Origin: Hyphomicrobiales bacterium
GTDB taxonomy: Bacteria > Pseudomonadota > Alphaproteobacteria > Rhizobiales > Aestuariivirgaceae
Assembly (NCBI GenBank): GCA_027067085.1
Contig: JAMOMM010000261.1
Coordinates: 1-39,422, forward strand
Direction of reading: 5' to 3'
DNA length: 39,422 nucleotides
Of the stretch, positions 6,280 through 15,322 are shown one piece after another. Numbering within the stretch: position 1 is the first letter of the stretch; every line of letters starts with the position of its first letter. The position numbers and the translations under genes were made by a program. A model generated the notes under the pieces. It was not told the DNA's origin, did no database searches, and saw only the letters and a list, made by a program, of their open reading frames with translations.

Positions 6280-8366
6280 GATATTTCCCCAAGATTGACA
6301 ATTTCTACGCCCCGTGCAATTTCAAGCTGGGAGAGCACAGGCAGTGTTGGGAAAAGCCGTTCTGTTATCATACGCACAAACGGCCTCGCGTCTGGTGCAG
6401 TTACCAATACAAACTGCTCGCCCGCATCCATCAACTTTCGAATCGATGTTGAAGCATCCGTCGAAAACTCTTCAATCATTGCAGGATCAATACTGAACTC
6501 AACAGCATCGCTTACATCATCTCGTTTTATACTTTCGTGAAAAGCAAGGTCCCAACGATTACCTAAGCGCAAAACATTTATTGCACGTCCTTGGGTCAGG
6601 TCACCACAAATTTGACGCGAAATCCTCACTCGCACATGCTCTACAATTTGTTCAGGACGCTGAGCATGAGGTGCAATTTCAGCAATCGCTTCAAGAATCA
6701 AATCTAGATTTCGAATTGATACTCTTTCGCTCAGCAATAATTTGAACACTGCTTGAATACCCGAATAAGTAATTTGCGCAGGGCAAATTTCATCAATCAA
6801 ACGTTGATACTCAGGGTCAAGTCGATCAAGAATTTTTCGCATATCTTTATAAGACAAAAGCGTCGCTAGGTTATTACGAATAGTTTCGCTTAAATGCGTC
6901 AACATTACAGACATGGCGTCAACAGGCTGGAAGCCTGCCACTTTTGCTTCGTTTTCAAACACTTTTGAAATCCAAAGCGCCTTCATGCCAAATGCAGGCT
7001 CTCTAGCTTCTTCACCAGGGATATCTGGTGCTTGGCGTTCACCTATAATTAAAAGCAGTTCATCTGCTCTAAGTTTTTGAGAAGCGGCAACAGTTCCATG
7101 CATCTTTATCTGATAACTTTTGGGATCCGTATCAAAACTGTCAGAGAGTTTTATCTCAGGAAATACAAATCCAAAGCTTGTGGCAAATTTGCGCCTCATT
7201 TTAGCGACCCGATTAGTCAATTCACCTTGCGAAGCATTGAATGTCAATGCTAGTTGCTTACCAAGACACAGTTCAATGCTGGGCATTTTAAGAAGCTCTT
7301 GTATATTGTTCTGCGCTTCGAGGGTTTTTTCCTGAGTTTCTTGGTGGGCCTTTTCAAGTAATTTCTCATGGTTTTTCTCTTTGTTTGAGGAAATTGTATA
7401 TGCAGAAAAACTTAAAATCCCAGCTATTGTTGCAAAGGGGAAAAATGGCATCCCAGGCACAACGGCCATTAACAACATCAACAAGGCGCCAACATTTAAT
7501 GCCTTTGGATAATTACTCAACTGCCCCAAAACAACATGCTCGGCAGAACCTCGATTTCCCCCTTTTGAAACCAGAAGGCCTGCTGCAAGTGATACGATCA
7601 ACGCAGGTATTTGCGATACCAGCCCATCACCAACTGATAGTCGCGTAAAAACATCTGCGGCTTCACTAATCGGCATGTCATATCGCGTTACACCAATAAT
7701 AATGCCACCAAAAATATTAATTGCAGTGATGATTAATCCAGCAACGGCATCTCCTCGTACAAATTTTGATGCACCATCCATCGCACCAAAAAAAGAACTT
7801 TCTTCTTCCAATTCTTTACGACGAGATTGCGCTTGTTTTTCATCTATCAAGCCCGCTGATAAATCAGCGTCAATTGCCATCTGTTTTCCTGGAATCGAAT
7901 CAAGCGTAAAGCGTGCGCCAACTTCAGCAATTCGCGTTGCGCCCTTGGTAATTACCATAAAGTTAATAATGACCAAAATTGCAAAAACTATTAATCCAAT
8001 TACAAAATCACCACTCATAACAAACGTGGAAAACCCGCCAATAACGTTTCCTGCAGCTGTATACCCCTCATTTCCGTTCGCTAAGATCAACCGTGTCGAA
8101 GCAATATTTAAGGATAGACGCAACATGGTCGCAATCAGTAAAATTGTTGGAAACGCCGAAAAATCCAATGGCTTCTCAATCCACAAAGAAACCATTAAAA
8201 TCAATACTGAAAGCGCAATTGACAATGCTAATCCCAAGTCCAGTAATGTGGCAGGGACGGGCAAAAATAAGATCATCAATATGGCAAGAATACCAATCGC
8301 AAATCCTGTATCTCGATAGTGGGACGTTTGGCCCATGCCAGCGGCGCCAAAAGGTTCTTCTGACAT
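6276..8366 (-). CDS. flhA: Flagellar export protein FlhA
   Basis: 696 residues, the usual family length. The N-terminal third carries about eight membrane helices and the FHIPEP-family signature around EKPLDFSAFPTILLIATMLR. The cytoplasmic C-terminal domain (from about residue 350) forms the nonameric ring that receives chaperone-cargo complexes. The frame is intact, with no missing region. The ATG at 8,364-8,366 lies 38 bases after the fliQ stop, and the end is coupled to fliR. Confidence 0.97.
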   Translation of the reverse strand: MSEEPFGAAGMGQTSHYRDTGFAIGILAILMILFLPVPATLLDLGLALSIALSVLILMVSLWIEKPLDFSAFPTILLIATMLRLSLNIASTRLILANGNEGYTAAGNVIGGFSTFVMSGDFVIGLIVFAILVIINFMVITKGATRIAEVGARFTLDSIPGKQMAIDADLSAGLIDEKQAQSRRKELEEESSFFGAMDGASKFVRGDAVAGLIITAINIFGGIIIGVTRYDMPISEAADVFTRLSVGDGLVSQIPALIVSLAAGLLVSKGGNRGSAEHVVLGQLSNYPKALNVGALLMLLMAVVPGMPFFPFATIAGILSFSAYTISSNKEKNHEKLLEKAHQETQEKTLEAQNNIQELLKMPSIELCLGKQLALTFNASQGELTNRVAKMRRKFATSFGFVFPEIKLSDSFDTDPKSYQIKMHGTVAASQKLRADELLLIIGERQAPDIPGEEAREPAFGMKALWISKVFENEAKVAGFQPVDAMSVMLTHLSETIRNNLATLLSYKDMRKILDRLDPEYQRLIDEICPAQITYSGIQAVFKLLLSERVSIRNLDLILEAIAEIAPHAQRPEQIVEHVRVRISRQICGDLTQGRAINVLRLGNRWDLAFHESIKRDDVSDAVEFSIDPAMIEEFSTDASTSIRKLMDAGEQFVLVTAPDARPFVRMITERLFPTLPVLSQLEIARGVEIVNLGEIS

Positions 8367-8404
8367 AAAAAATCCTGACGGTTGAAAAGTAACCGTTTGT
8401 TATT

Positions 8405-8674
8405 TTAACCAAATCCGCTTTCAATGCGGCCATAAACAATGTCTGTAAACTTTTGAATTTCAGCACCGATAAATGGAGCTGTTGCGATAAGAACAAAAAA
8501 GATAACAACAATTTTGGGAATAAAAGTTAACGTTATTTCTTGAACTTGTGTCAGCGCTTGGATCAAAGCAATCGATAGTCCAATCACCATTGCAGCCAAG
8601 ACAGCTGGACCAGATGCAGTTATCACCACCCAAATTGCGACCCTAACAAGGTCGAGTGCATCGGCTTGATTCAT
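8405..8674 (-). CDS. fliQ: Flagellar export gate protein FliQ
   Basis: 89 residues with two membrane helices, around residues 16-40 and 50-72; ALIQALTQVQEITLTFIPKI lies between and into the second and is diagnostic of FliQ. It forms the export gate with FliP and FliR. The start shares one base with the flgD stop (TAATG), indicating coupled translation. Confidence 0.95.
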   Translation of the reverse strand: MNQADALDLVRVAIWVVITASGPAVLAAMVIGLSIALIQALTQVQEITLTFIPKIVVIFFVLIATAPFIGAEIQKFTDIVYGRIESGFG

Positions 8675-9075
8675 TAGTTTGAAACCCTAACCCCGGGACC
8701 AAGCTTAACTTGCGCGCCGCTCTCCAGTGTTGCCACAACAGAATCTGAGAAAAACTGGACGCTCGTTACCACACCAGTCTGGCTACCATCAGCAGAGGTA
8801 ACCGTTTTACCTATAGTTGCTGGTCCTTGGGCCATCGCGAGATTAGCTATCACTGTATCAAGTCTTGCATTTGTTTGAATGGCTTGCTCAACAGAAGAGA
8901 ACGAGGCAAGTTGAGCCATATACTGGCTCGAATCCATCGGTTTTGTTGGATCTTGATATTGCATTTCCGCTACCATTAATTGCAAAAAAGCATCATAATC
9001 CAAGGTTGCTTTTTGTGAGGCCTCACTCACGCTTTGTGATTGGGTGGCTTGCGTTCCAACAGCTTGTACAGGCAT
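8674..9075 (-). CDS. flgD: Hook scaffold (hook cap) protein FlgD
   Basis: 133 residues, a short FlgD as in other alphaproteobacteria. The N-terminal signature YDAFLQLMVAEMQYQDPTKP is followed by MDSSQYMAQLASFSSVEQ, the standard FlgD block. The C-terminal part keeps IGKTVTS and VTSVQFF but lacks the Ig-like insertions of enteric FlgD. FlgD caps the growing hook. It starts 2 bases after the flbT stop. Confidence 0.95.
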   Translation of the reverse strand: MPVQAVGTQATQSQSVSEASQKATLDYDAFLQLMVAEMQYQDPTKPMDSSQYMAQLASFSSVEQAIQTNARLDTVIANLAMAQGPATIGKTVTSADGSQTGVVTSVQFFSDSVVATLESGAQVKLGPGVRVSN

Positions 9076-9077
9076 AT

Positions 9078-9533
9078 TTAACTCCTTTGCATTGTTTTAA
9101 GTTCTTCAATTGGCTCATCGTTCTGTGCTTGCTCACGTTGCATCGCCTTCAACATCATGTCCTCGATAACAAATAGTTTTCGTAGAGTTTTAAGTGCTTC
9201 AAAGTTACGAGCAGAATTAACTAAATTTTTCACCTCTATTAAACCCTCTGCAAGGTCATCGCTTGGGCACATCGCGACAATTTGAGTGTGCATTTGATAG
9301 AAGTTTTGACGCGTTTCAAAACCCGCTTCTGGGTCAACGAGTAACTTTTGTAAATTAGTGTACATTTTTTTAAGTGGTGTTGTGGCTTGACTCGGCTTCA
9401 ACATATGGCTTTCAAGAAGAAAAGTGACGGTGTTGAGAAATTCCAATGAGGTCTTTCGATCAACGCGAACCATCGCTCCATTTATGAAAATAGTTTCACC
9501 AGCCCTCAATGATATTTGAATAGTATGCTTCAT
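9078..9533 (-). CDS. flbT: Flagellin post-transcriptional regulator FlbT
   Basis: 151 residues; ISLRAGETIFINGAMVRVDR and FLNTVTFLLESHML are FlbT hallmarks. In Caulobacter FlbT binds the flagellin mRNA leader and limits translation, while in Brucella and Sinorhizobium it supports flagellin production. Its start overlaps the flaF stop as ATGA. The structured leader of the flagellin gene in this window is a candidate target, by inference. Confidence 0.95.
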   Translation of the reverse strand: MKHTIQISLRAGETIFINGAMVRVDRKTSLEFLNTVTFLLESHMLKPSQATTPLKKMYTNLQKLLVDPEAGFETRQNFYQMHTQIVAMCPSDDLAEGLIEVKNLVNSARNFEALKTLRKLFVIEDMMLKAMQREQAQNDEPIEELKTMQRS

Positions 9534-9877
9534 GATAAGCCCTGTTTCAACATCTTTGAAACCTCTATCAAATTTTTAAAATCTTTACTTTGGCCCTGGC
9601 GTAAACGCTCTATTTCTTGCAGCACCCAAATTCCCACTGAAATGATATCTGCCTTTAAAATATCATCGAAACCATTTTCTTTTTTTGTCAGGTCCTCGAT
9701 AAAGAACACCCAAAGCCGGTGGACAAAAAACTGCGCCTCAATAGCTTGCATCGACCCAATGCCATGTTCTTGGGCAGCGTATAAAAGTTCTAATGCTTTA
9801 TCAAAAGCTACAGATTCATTTTCGCGCTCAGCTTGACTGCCGTCATTTCTGATTTCTTGGTAACTACTTTGGTACAT
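9530..9877 (-). CDS. flaF: Flagellin assembly regulator FlaF
   Basis: 115 residues, mostly helical, with YQEIRNDGSQAERENESVAF at the N terminus, the canonical FlaF start. FlaF acts with FlbT in flagellin synthesis and secretion in alphaproteobacteria. It lies between flgL and flbT, and its stop is embedded in the flbT start codon. Confidence 0.93.
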   Translation of the reverse strand: MYQSSYQEIRNDGSQAERENESVAFDKALELLYAAQEHGIGSMQAIEAQFFVHRLWVFFIEDLTKKENGFDDILKADIISVGIWVLQEIERLRQGQSKDFKNLIEVSKMLKQGLS

Positions 9878-9911
9878 AATTCACAAATCCAACCCTATGT
9901 TCAATTTAAAT

Positions 9912-10961
9912 TTAGAAATATTTCAGCAATGAAAGCTGATTTATTTTGCCAGTCAATACATATGCAGTTTCAAGTTGAGTGCTCAACGAATTGATCCTGA
10001 CGGCAACTTCAGTTGCATCAACTCCCTCATAGTTCCCAATTAGTTTTTGGAAAATATTGCTTTGCACATCTAACCTTTCTTCAGCCAACTTTACCCGCTC
10101 TTCGATAACACCAACTGTCGCTCTAACTTGATTTAATTCATCAATTGTGTCGCTTATCATTTGCGCGGATTTATCCATGACCATTTGAAAAACTGCACCA
10201 TTTTGTTCAGTTGTTCCAAGATCACTCGCCATTGTGTATGCCATGGTAAGCTTGCGCATTGCTGACGTGTTGGCATTCACCGATGTTGACATCGTTTCAT
10301 TAAAGCCAATTCGTGTCGCTAAATTATTGCTTGATGCTTTTGACCAATTGGTTTCCCAGTCAGGGCTATCAAAAAGGTTCGAAAACGCATTATCGATAAA
10401 GCTTTCCATCGCTGCGACACTAATCGTTGAAACTGCTGGACTTGATTGTGCGAACCCAAATTCAGCGAAGAAAGCTGCATCAACAGCCTGTTTCGAAGCA
10501 GGTGGTGGAGTTTCAAAGTAGTTTTCAAATGGTGGTTGCTCTACGTTGATACCAGAGAAAATCGAAACACCATTGACACTTGTGTTAAGTGCTCCGAGTA
10601 CAGACTTGTAGCTTTCAGAAATACTCGACAGCGTAACCTCGGCAGAAAGTTGATTACTGCGCGATGCAATAGTTGTTGCCAAAAAATTTTGAGCCTCATT
10701 CGATATTACCGATAGAGCTTCTTGAGTAAACTCAGCGCGAATTTTTACAACCGCATTGCTGCTCTTTATTGTTTCAGACAATGACAATTGAGCCCGGTAA
10801 TCAAGGACTAGCCCAGTATTTTCGGCAAGCTTGTATCCAACATCCTGCCAACGGCCGCTCGAGAGCTCAACTTGTGCTTCATTTAAATTTTTTTGTATTT
10901 TACCAATTGATAGCAACGTATTGTTCGATGCTACATGGAATGGTACAAGAGTTGATCTCAT
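9912..10961 (-). CDS. flgL: Hook-filament junction protein FlgL
   Basis: 349 residues. The N-terminal helix has LLSIGKIQKNLNEAQVELSSGRW, given by its landmark LSSGRW, and the C-terminal region mirrors it (LERLDVQ-like then LETAYVLTGKINQLSLLKYF). This is the flagellin-like D0/D1 pattern of FlgL. It forms the second junction ring between hook and filament. It starts 2 bases after the flgK stop. Confidence 0.93.
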   Translation of the reverse strand: MRSTLVPFHVASNNTLLSIGKIQKNLNEAQVELSSGRWQDVGYKLAENTGLVLDYRAQLSLSETIKSSNAVVKIRAEFTQEALSVISNEAQNFLATTIASRSNQLSAEVTLSSISESYKSVLGALNTSVNGVSIFSGINVEQPPFENYFETPPPASKQAVDAAFFAEFGFAQSSPAVSTISVAAMESFIDNAFSNLFDSPDWETNWSKASSNNLATRIGFNETMSTSVNANTSAMRKLTMAYTMASDLGTTEQNGAVFQMVMDKSAQMISDTIDELNQVRATVGVIEERVKLAEERLDVQSNIFQKLIGNYEGVDATEVAVRINSLSTQLETAYVLTGKINQLSLLKYF

Positions 10962-10963
10962 AA

Positions 10964-12445
10964 TTATCTCATCGAGGCTAACAGGGTTGAAAACATCGAG
11001 TCAATCGTACTTAGCAAACGGGCAGATGCTTCATACGATCGTTCCAATTCCATCATCAATGCTAATTCATTATCAAGATTAACACCTGTGGACTGGGACA
11101 AGGCCTGCGAAGACCGAGCCAACAAAGTCGCTTTGTATTCCGCATCATTTGTCTGATTGGCCCTCATACTTTCAAACCAGGAAGCTGAAGAATTTGAAAA
11201 CGCAGCCAACGATTGGCTAACACCTAGGTTTGCGTTCCCATCAAATGTACGATCGCTAGATAATGCATCAAACAGCGATGATACTCTATCTGAGAAACCA
11301 GCCGCTCCTGTCACGTTATAAGTATAAGCAGGATTACCTGGGTTTGAAATTGATCCGTCTCGTAGTAAATTCACATTCCCTCCGACGTTGGAGTCAACGT
11401 TAGGATTAATAAAAATTTGTCCCGCAAGCCCAACGACTAGCGTACCCGTTGGGGGAACTGCTGGCCCACCAGTGTAACTAAACAAGCCCGCGGCATCAGG
11501 TAACGTAGGGACCGCACTTTGATCTGTTTCGGCAAACGCCTCAATAAGACCTCGAGCAACTTCATCCAGCTGATTTTGGAATGTAATAGAGATAGTATCA
11601 CGCACCTCAATCAAACCACTGAGTCTACCTGAATTCATCCCCATTGTTGCTGGGTTTCCAGTAACCCGAACACCATCAATAAAGACCTGATTTCCAACTG
11701 TATTTGGCGAATATATCGATACAGGTTCAAAAGAAACTAGGCGTGGTTGTTTTTCATACAAAACCGCTCCGCCTTGAGCGTATACTGCCAAATCATTATT
11801 TTTTCCACTGACTGTACGAATATCAAGTTCTTGGGAGAGCTGTGCCAAAACACTGTCACGTTCATCTAAAAGCGAAACCAATTCACTAGGAGATCCTGAA
11901 CCTCGCACAATATCGCTGTTTGCGGCGTGAAATCTTGTCAAAAGAAGGTTTATTTTATCGACAGATTTACCAATATCGGCATCAGCTTTTGCTCTAGTTT
12001 GCTGAACGACACTAGTTGCATCATTAAGCCCTTTTGCAAGGTTATTCGCAGTATAAATTGCATTTTCAGCAACAACTGGATCGTGAGGAATGCTCGCATA
12101 TGCTTGCAAAGCATTTTGAAATTTTGTTATCAAAGCAGCTGGTGACATTTCTGTTTCAGGATCACCAATTGTTCGTTCTAGACTCCTCAAGCCATCAACA
12201 ATAACTTGGCTACGAGTGCTACTCGAAGTCACTTCCAAGAATTGCCGGAACTGGGCAATATCATCGGCGCGTGAAATTTTTACTTTCAGTACGCCTCCAC
12301 CTGGCACACTTACAGCTTCTGTCTGTCGTCGTGTAAAATTCGGGTTATTTACATTGCTTATATTTTCAGCCGTGGCTGCAGATTCCACCGATCGCGCAGT
12401 AATTGATGAGCGAGCGGCATTAATAGCGGCTGTTAAATTCATCAT
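10964..12445 (-). CDS. flgK: Hook-filament junction protein FlgK
   Basis: 493 residues. The N-terminal block TAENISNVNNPNFTRRQTE is the FlgK rod/hook motif, and the C terminus has NLDNELALMMELERSYEASA and the final LSTIDSMFSTLL. It is secreted and forms the first junction ring. Two adjacent ATG codons could start it; GAGGGATG upstream fits either. The middle contains a variable domain of roughly 200 residues, Gly-, Asn- and Pro-rich. Confidence 0.95.
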   Translation of the reverse strand: MMNLTAAINAARSSITARSVESAATAENISNVNNPNFTRRQTEAVSVPGGGVLKVKISRADDIAQFRQFLEVTSSSTRSQVIVDGLRSLERTIGDPETEMSPAALITKFQNALQAYASIPHDPVVAENAIYTANNLAKGLNDATSVVQQTRAKADADIGKSVDKINLLLTRFHAANSDIVRGSGSPSELVSLLDERDSVLAQLSQELDIRTVSGKNNDLAVYAQGGAVLYEKQPRLVSFEPVSIYSPNTVGNQVFIDGVRVTGNPATMGMNSGRLSGLIEVRDTISITFQNQLDEVARGLIEAFAETDQSAVPTLPDAAGLFSYTGGPAVPPTGTLVVGLAGQIFINPNVDSNVGGNVNLLRDGSISNPGNPAYTYNVTGAAGFSDRVSSLFDALSSDRTFDGNANLGVSQSLAAFSNSSASWFESMRANQTNDAEYKATLLARSSQALSQSTGVNLDNELALMMELERSYEASARLLSTIDSMFSTLLASMR

Positions 12446-12471
12446 GAATCACATCCCTCACAAATAGATTT

Positions 12472-13734
12472 TTATCGTTTTAGGTTAACAACAACATCCA
12501 ATAATTCTGAGCCAGCCTGAAACACTTTTGAATTGGCTTGATACCCTCGTTGGGCTTCAATCATTTGTGTTAACTCCGTTGCCAAATCAACAGTCGAACG
12601 TTCTTTAGCACCTGATATGATGGAGCCACGGCCGCCTGTCTTTGCAAATCCAACAAGAACATCACCAGAATCTTTTGTGGTTTGGAAAACATCTCCAGGA
12701 AGCATGCGCAAACTATTTGGACTTGAAACCGTAGCAATAGGAATGATGAAAGTAGTTACCCTAGATGCATCACTAAATGAACTGTACATCGTCCCAGTAT
12801 TATCAATTTCTAACAAATCAAATCCTGATGCGGTGTTGCCATCAACTTGGGCATTTAGAACGGTAAAGTCTGCGGCCAACTGGGTTGTTCCCGATATGTC
12901 AATTAACAAATTTTGCCCATTTGGAACCGCAATTGTAAGACTTGTTGGGCTTGCACCTGTCAATCCTCCTGTACTTGGATCAAAAGTAAGAGTATCTGTG
13001 AGAAGTGCCGCTGTTGAATAAGGAAAGCCACCACTTGGGGATGCATCGGTTTGAGAATATACTGATACTTCCCACGTATTGGCCGCCGTTTTAGAATAAT
13101 AGACATCGACTAATTCTTCATTGCCTAAATTGTCAAAGGCAACCAACGACGTTTTTGCCGTATATTCGGAAAGAGCGCCATTGGTTGATGGCAACAATGC
13201 TGCACCAATCGTTGCTGCGTTAGATGGAATATTTGATTTTAAGGTACCAACTATTGAAGGGCGCGCCGTTAGTGTGGTGTCAGACATTCTAGTGCGGGTC
13301 AACCCAGCAAATCCATTAGCCGTCGGCGATGGGCTCTGGCCTTCTGTTACATCATAACTTAGTAAATAAAATCCAGCCGCGTTAACAAGATACCCTTCTG
13401 AATCTGGGACAAATGAACCTGCCCTCGTCAGGACCTTTGCACCTGTTGGGTCTTCAACTACGAAAAACCCATTTCCACGAATGGCTAAATCAGTAACAGA
13501 TTCCGTGTATTGTAAACTTCCTTGTTCATCGACAGCGCGCCGCAAGCGCGTATCAACGCCACCAGACACATATTCTCCAGTAACCGACTGGGGAATTCGA
13601 GAAGAAAATTCAGTCTCAGCTCTTTTGTAACCAGTGGTATCGGCGTTAGCAATATTATCAGCAACCGCTGAAAGTTTATTTCCTTGAGCGTGCATGCCAG
13701 ACACCCCAGTTCTCATTACATTTCCAACACCCAT
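12472..13734 (-). CDS. flgE: Flagellar hook protein FlgE
   Basis: 420 residues from the ATG at 13,732-13,734, chosen because GAAGGAGAT lies just upstream; a start 9 codons further out lacks this. The N terminus MGVGNVMRTGVSGMHAQGNK and DNIANADTTGYKRAE are classic, as is the C-terminal LTQMIEAQRGYQANSKV. It is secreted and polymerises into the hook. It follows rem by about 70 bases and heads the hook and export part of the operon. Confidence 0.96.
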   Translation of the reverse strand: MGVGNVMRTGVSGMHAQGNKLSAVADNIANADTTGYKRAETEFSSRIPQSVTGEYVSGGVDTRLRRAVDEQGSLQYTESVTDLAIRGNGFFVVEDPTGAKVLTRAGSFVPDSEGYLVNAAGFYLLSYDVTEGQSPSPTANGFAGLTRTRMSDTTLTARPSIVGTLKSNIPSNAATIGAALLPSTNGALSEYTAKTSLVAFDNLGNEELVDVYYSKTAANTWEVSVYSQTDASPSGGFPYSTAALLTDTLTFDPSTGGLTGASPTSLTIAVPNGQNLLIDISGTTQLAADFTVLNAQVDGNTASGFDLLEIDNTGTMYSSFSDASRVTTFIIPIATVSSPNSLRMLPGDVFQTTKDSGDVLVGFAKTGGRGSIISGAKERSTVDLATELTQMIEAQRGYQANSKVFQAGSELLDVVVNLKR

Positions 13735-13806
13735 AACTATCTCCTTCACTAAAAGAATCACTGCCTAATCAAACAAACTCAATCTTGTGTTAAGCTTGGC
13801 GAGTAA

Positions 13807-14487
13807 CTAATTGATTGAAGGTACGTTTAAGCAATATCCTAAGAAACGTTTTGCATCCACAGGATCATAGCCAAGCACTTTACGTAGTTTTTTGCGTAGT
13901 TTGGATACATGGCTTTCAACAACACTTTCATCGACTTCGGTTTCAAACAAACCATAAACCACATTGAATAACTGAGCTTTGGTGATACGTTTTCCCTTGT
14001 TACGGACAAGATATTCAAGAATTCTATACTCACGCCGTGGCAACTGAAACGCGGCACCATTTATAACTGGTGGACGCCCATCGAGAAATATTTTGATTTC
14101 GCCAGCATTAAACTCTTTGGCAAGTTCTTGTTGTCTATTTATTATTGCTCCCATCCGAGCAATTATCTCTTTGACATGGACTGGCTTACGCACCACGTCA
14201 TCAACACCAACTGAAAATAATTGTAAAATATTTTGCAAACCTGAGTTTTCACTCATCACAATAACTGGCGCGCTAGAACGTTTTTTTATTGTTTCAGGCA
14301 GTGCTAAGTCTTGCGAGTCCCCCGAGATCAAAAAGGCCTCAACAGCTGATAAGTCATTGGGTGAAACTGACCAGATCCATTCATTAAATTCCAACGGGTC
14401 AAACCCAGCCGAAGAGATACCTTCACGGTTGAAACCCATTTTATACCCATCAATAACTAGTGTGCGCTCGTCCACAATGACAATCAT
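13807..14487 (-). CDS. ftcR: Flagellar master transcriptional regulator Rem/FtcR (OmpR-type)
   Basis: 226 residues: a receiver-like domain (1 to about 115) and a winged-helix DNA-binding domain (about 125-220) with LPRREYRILEYLVRNKGKRI and ESHVSKLRKKL. The place where an OmpR regulator has its phospho-acceptor Asp reads VEAFLIS, so phosphorylation in the usual way is unlikely; KP near residue 100 is kept. Rem (Sinorhizobium) and FtcR (Brucella) activate flagellar genes. GGGGAG precedes the start. The direct repeats just upstream may be its own sites, by inference. Confidence 0.93.
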   Translation of the reverse strand: MIVIVDERTLVIDGYKMGFNREGISSAGFDPLEFNEWIWSVSPNDLSAVEAFLISGDSQDLALPETIKKRSSAPVIVMSENSGLQNILQLFSVGVDDVVRKPVHVKEIIARMGAIINRQQELAKEFNAGEIKIFLDGRPPVINGAAFQLPRREYRILEYLVRNKGKRITKAQLFNVVYGLFETEVDESVVESHVSKLRKKLRKVLGYDPVDAKRFLGYCLNVPSIN

Positions 14488-14501
14488 GTTTAACTCCCCA
14501 G

Positions 14502-14519
14502 CTTAACATTTAATTAACC
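14502..14519. promoter_or_regulatory. Direct repeat with 11-bp period before rem
   Basis: Minus strand reads GTTAATTAAATGTTAAG: two GTTAA units exactly 11 bp apart, ending about 15 bases upstream of the rem start codon. OmpR-family proteins bind tandem half-sites with a 10-11 bp period. Similar pairs occur before flaA and flgB. The DNA here is AT-rich, so chance is a real alternative. Confidence 0.3.
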
Positions 14520-14714
14520 GAATCAGGTCATTAGAATCGGTTAGATATTTTTCCACACCTGCGCAAACCAACAGTTGATATGTTTTTGATTTTAGGTATA
14601 TATGCGTTGGTTGTTGATTCGTACGTTGGGTGCGTTTTGCTTTTTTGACCAAAAGGTCCCCGCAAAAAAATTCGACTTCAAGCTCAAATTTAGGTCAAAA
14701 CTCGAACCTAAGCC

Positions 14715-14739
14715 GTTAAAAATATTGAATATTTTTAAC
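14715..14739. repeat. Perfect 12-bp palindrome between the transglycosylase gene and rem
   Basis: GTTAAAAATATT and its exact reverse complement flank a single G. It lies 11 bases past the transglycosylase stop and about 230 upstream of rem. All-AT arms make a weak hairpin, so an operator-type site for a dimeric regulator is as likely as termination. The rest of the 262-bp gap between the two genes holds no ORF I can support and presumably the rem promoter. Confidence 0.5.
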
Positions 14740-14749
14740 TTGGTGATCG

Positions 14750-15322
14750 TTACATACAAAAAAATCTTGATTCTTTTGTCCATTTTCCAAAGCCACTCGC
14801 GACTAAATTTCTAATAACAGTGCAAACATATTTTTTCTGCGCAACCACGTTTTTAGGACCTGCGTGATAACGCGCTGCTGCGAGTGTCCAAGAGCCTTCT
14901 CGTTTAAAGAGTTTTTGTAAAAAACGCGCCGCATAGTCAACGTTTTTGCGCGGATCCAACATCTCCTCAACCGAATTAAATTGTTTGGAATGATAATAAT
15001 AATTTATCTGCATACAGCCTAGGTCGATCATCTTAATACCACGGGCTCTAGCATCTCTAAACACGTTTAATGCTTTGGTTTTATTTGAGGGATAAAAGCC
15101 CTTGCCAGCCACATTAAGGGCGTAAGGGTGCATTGATTTAGCATTTCCTGTCTCTGTCAAGCCAATGGCATAAAGGAACCCCAAAGGTACCCCATGGGTT
15201 TTGGCACTGGCTGCTATATGAGGTTCGCATTTTTGACGAAATGTAGCAGAAAAACTGGAGCTACTAAAGATACTTAGCTCCATCCAAACTAACGCGAGCA
15301 GAATGCAAAACATCCTCATCAT
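14750..15322 (-). CDS. Exported lytic transglycosylase of the flagellar cluster
   Basis: About 190 residues from the ATG at 15,320-15,322. This start gives a clean signal peptide (MFCILLALVWMELSIFSSSS, then FSA). Upstream starts at 15,349 or 15,490 only lengthen the overlap with fliK. The domain is SLT-type: FLYAIGLTETGN with the catalytic Glu at about residue 57, GCMQINYYYHS, and AAARYHAGP. Such enzymes open peptidoglycan for the rod. A transglycosylase gene stands between fliK/motD and rem in several rhizobia. Its start overlaps the end of fliK by 59 bases. Confidence 0.85.
   Translation of the reverse strand: MMRMFCILLALVWMELSIFSSSSFSATFRQKCEPHIAASAKTHGVPLGFLYAIGLTETGNAKSMHPYALNVAGKGFYPSNKTKALNVFRDARARGIKMIDLGCMQINYYYHSKQFNSVEEMLDPRKNVDYAARFLQKLFKREGSWTLAAARYHAGPKNVVAQKKYVCTVIRNLVASGFGKWTKESRFFCM

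Noticed and set aside
7675..8319. 214-residue plus-strand ORF opposite flhA
   Set aside because: A shadow frame: the minus strand encodes an intact, highly conserved flhA over the same bases.
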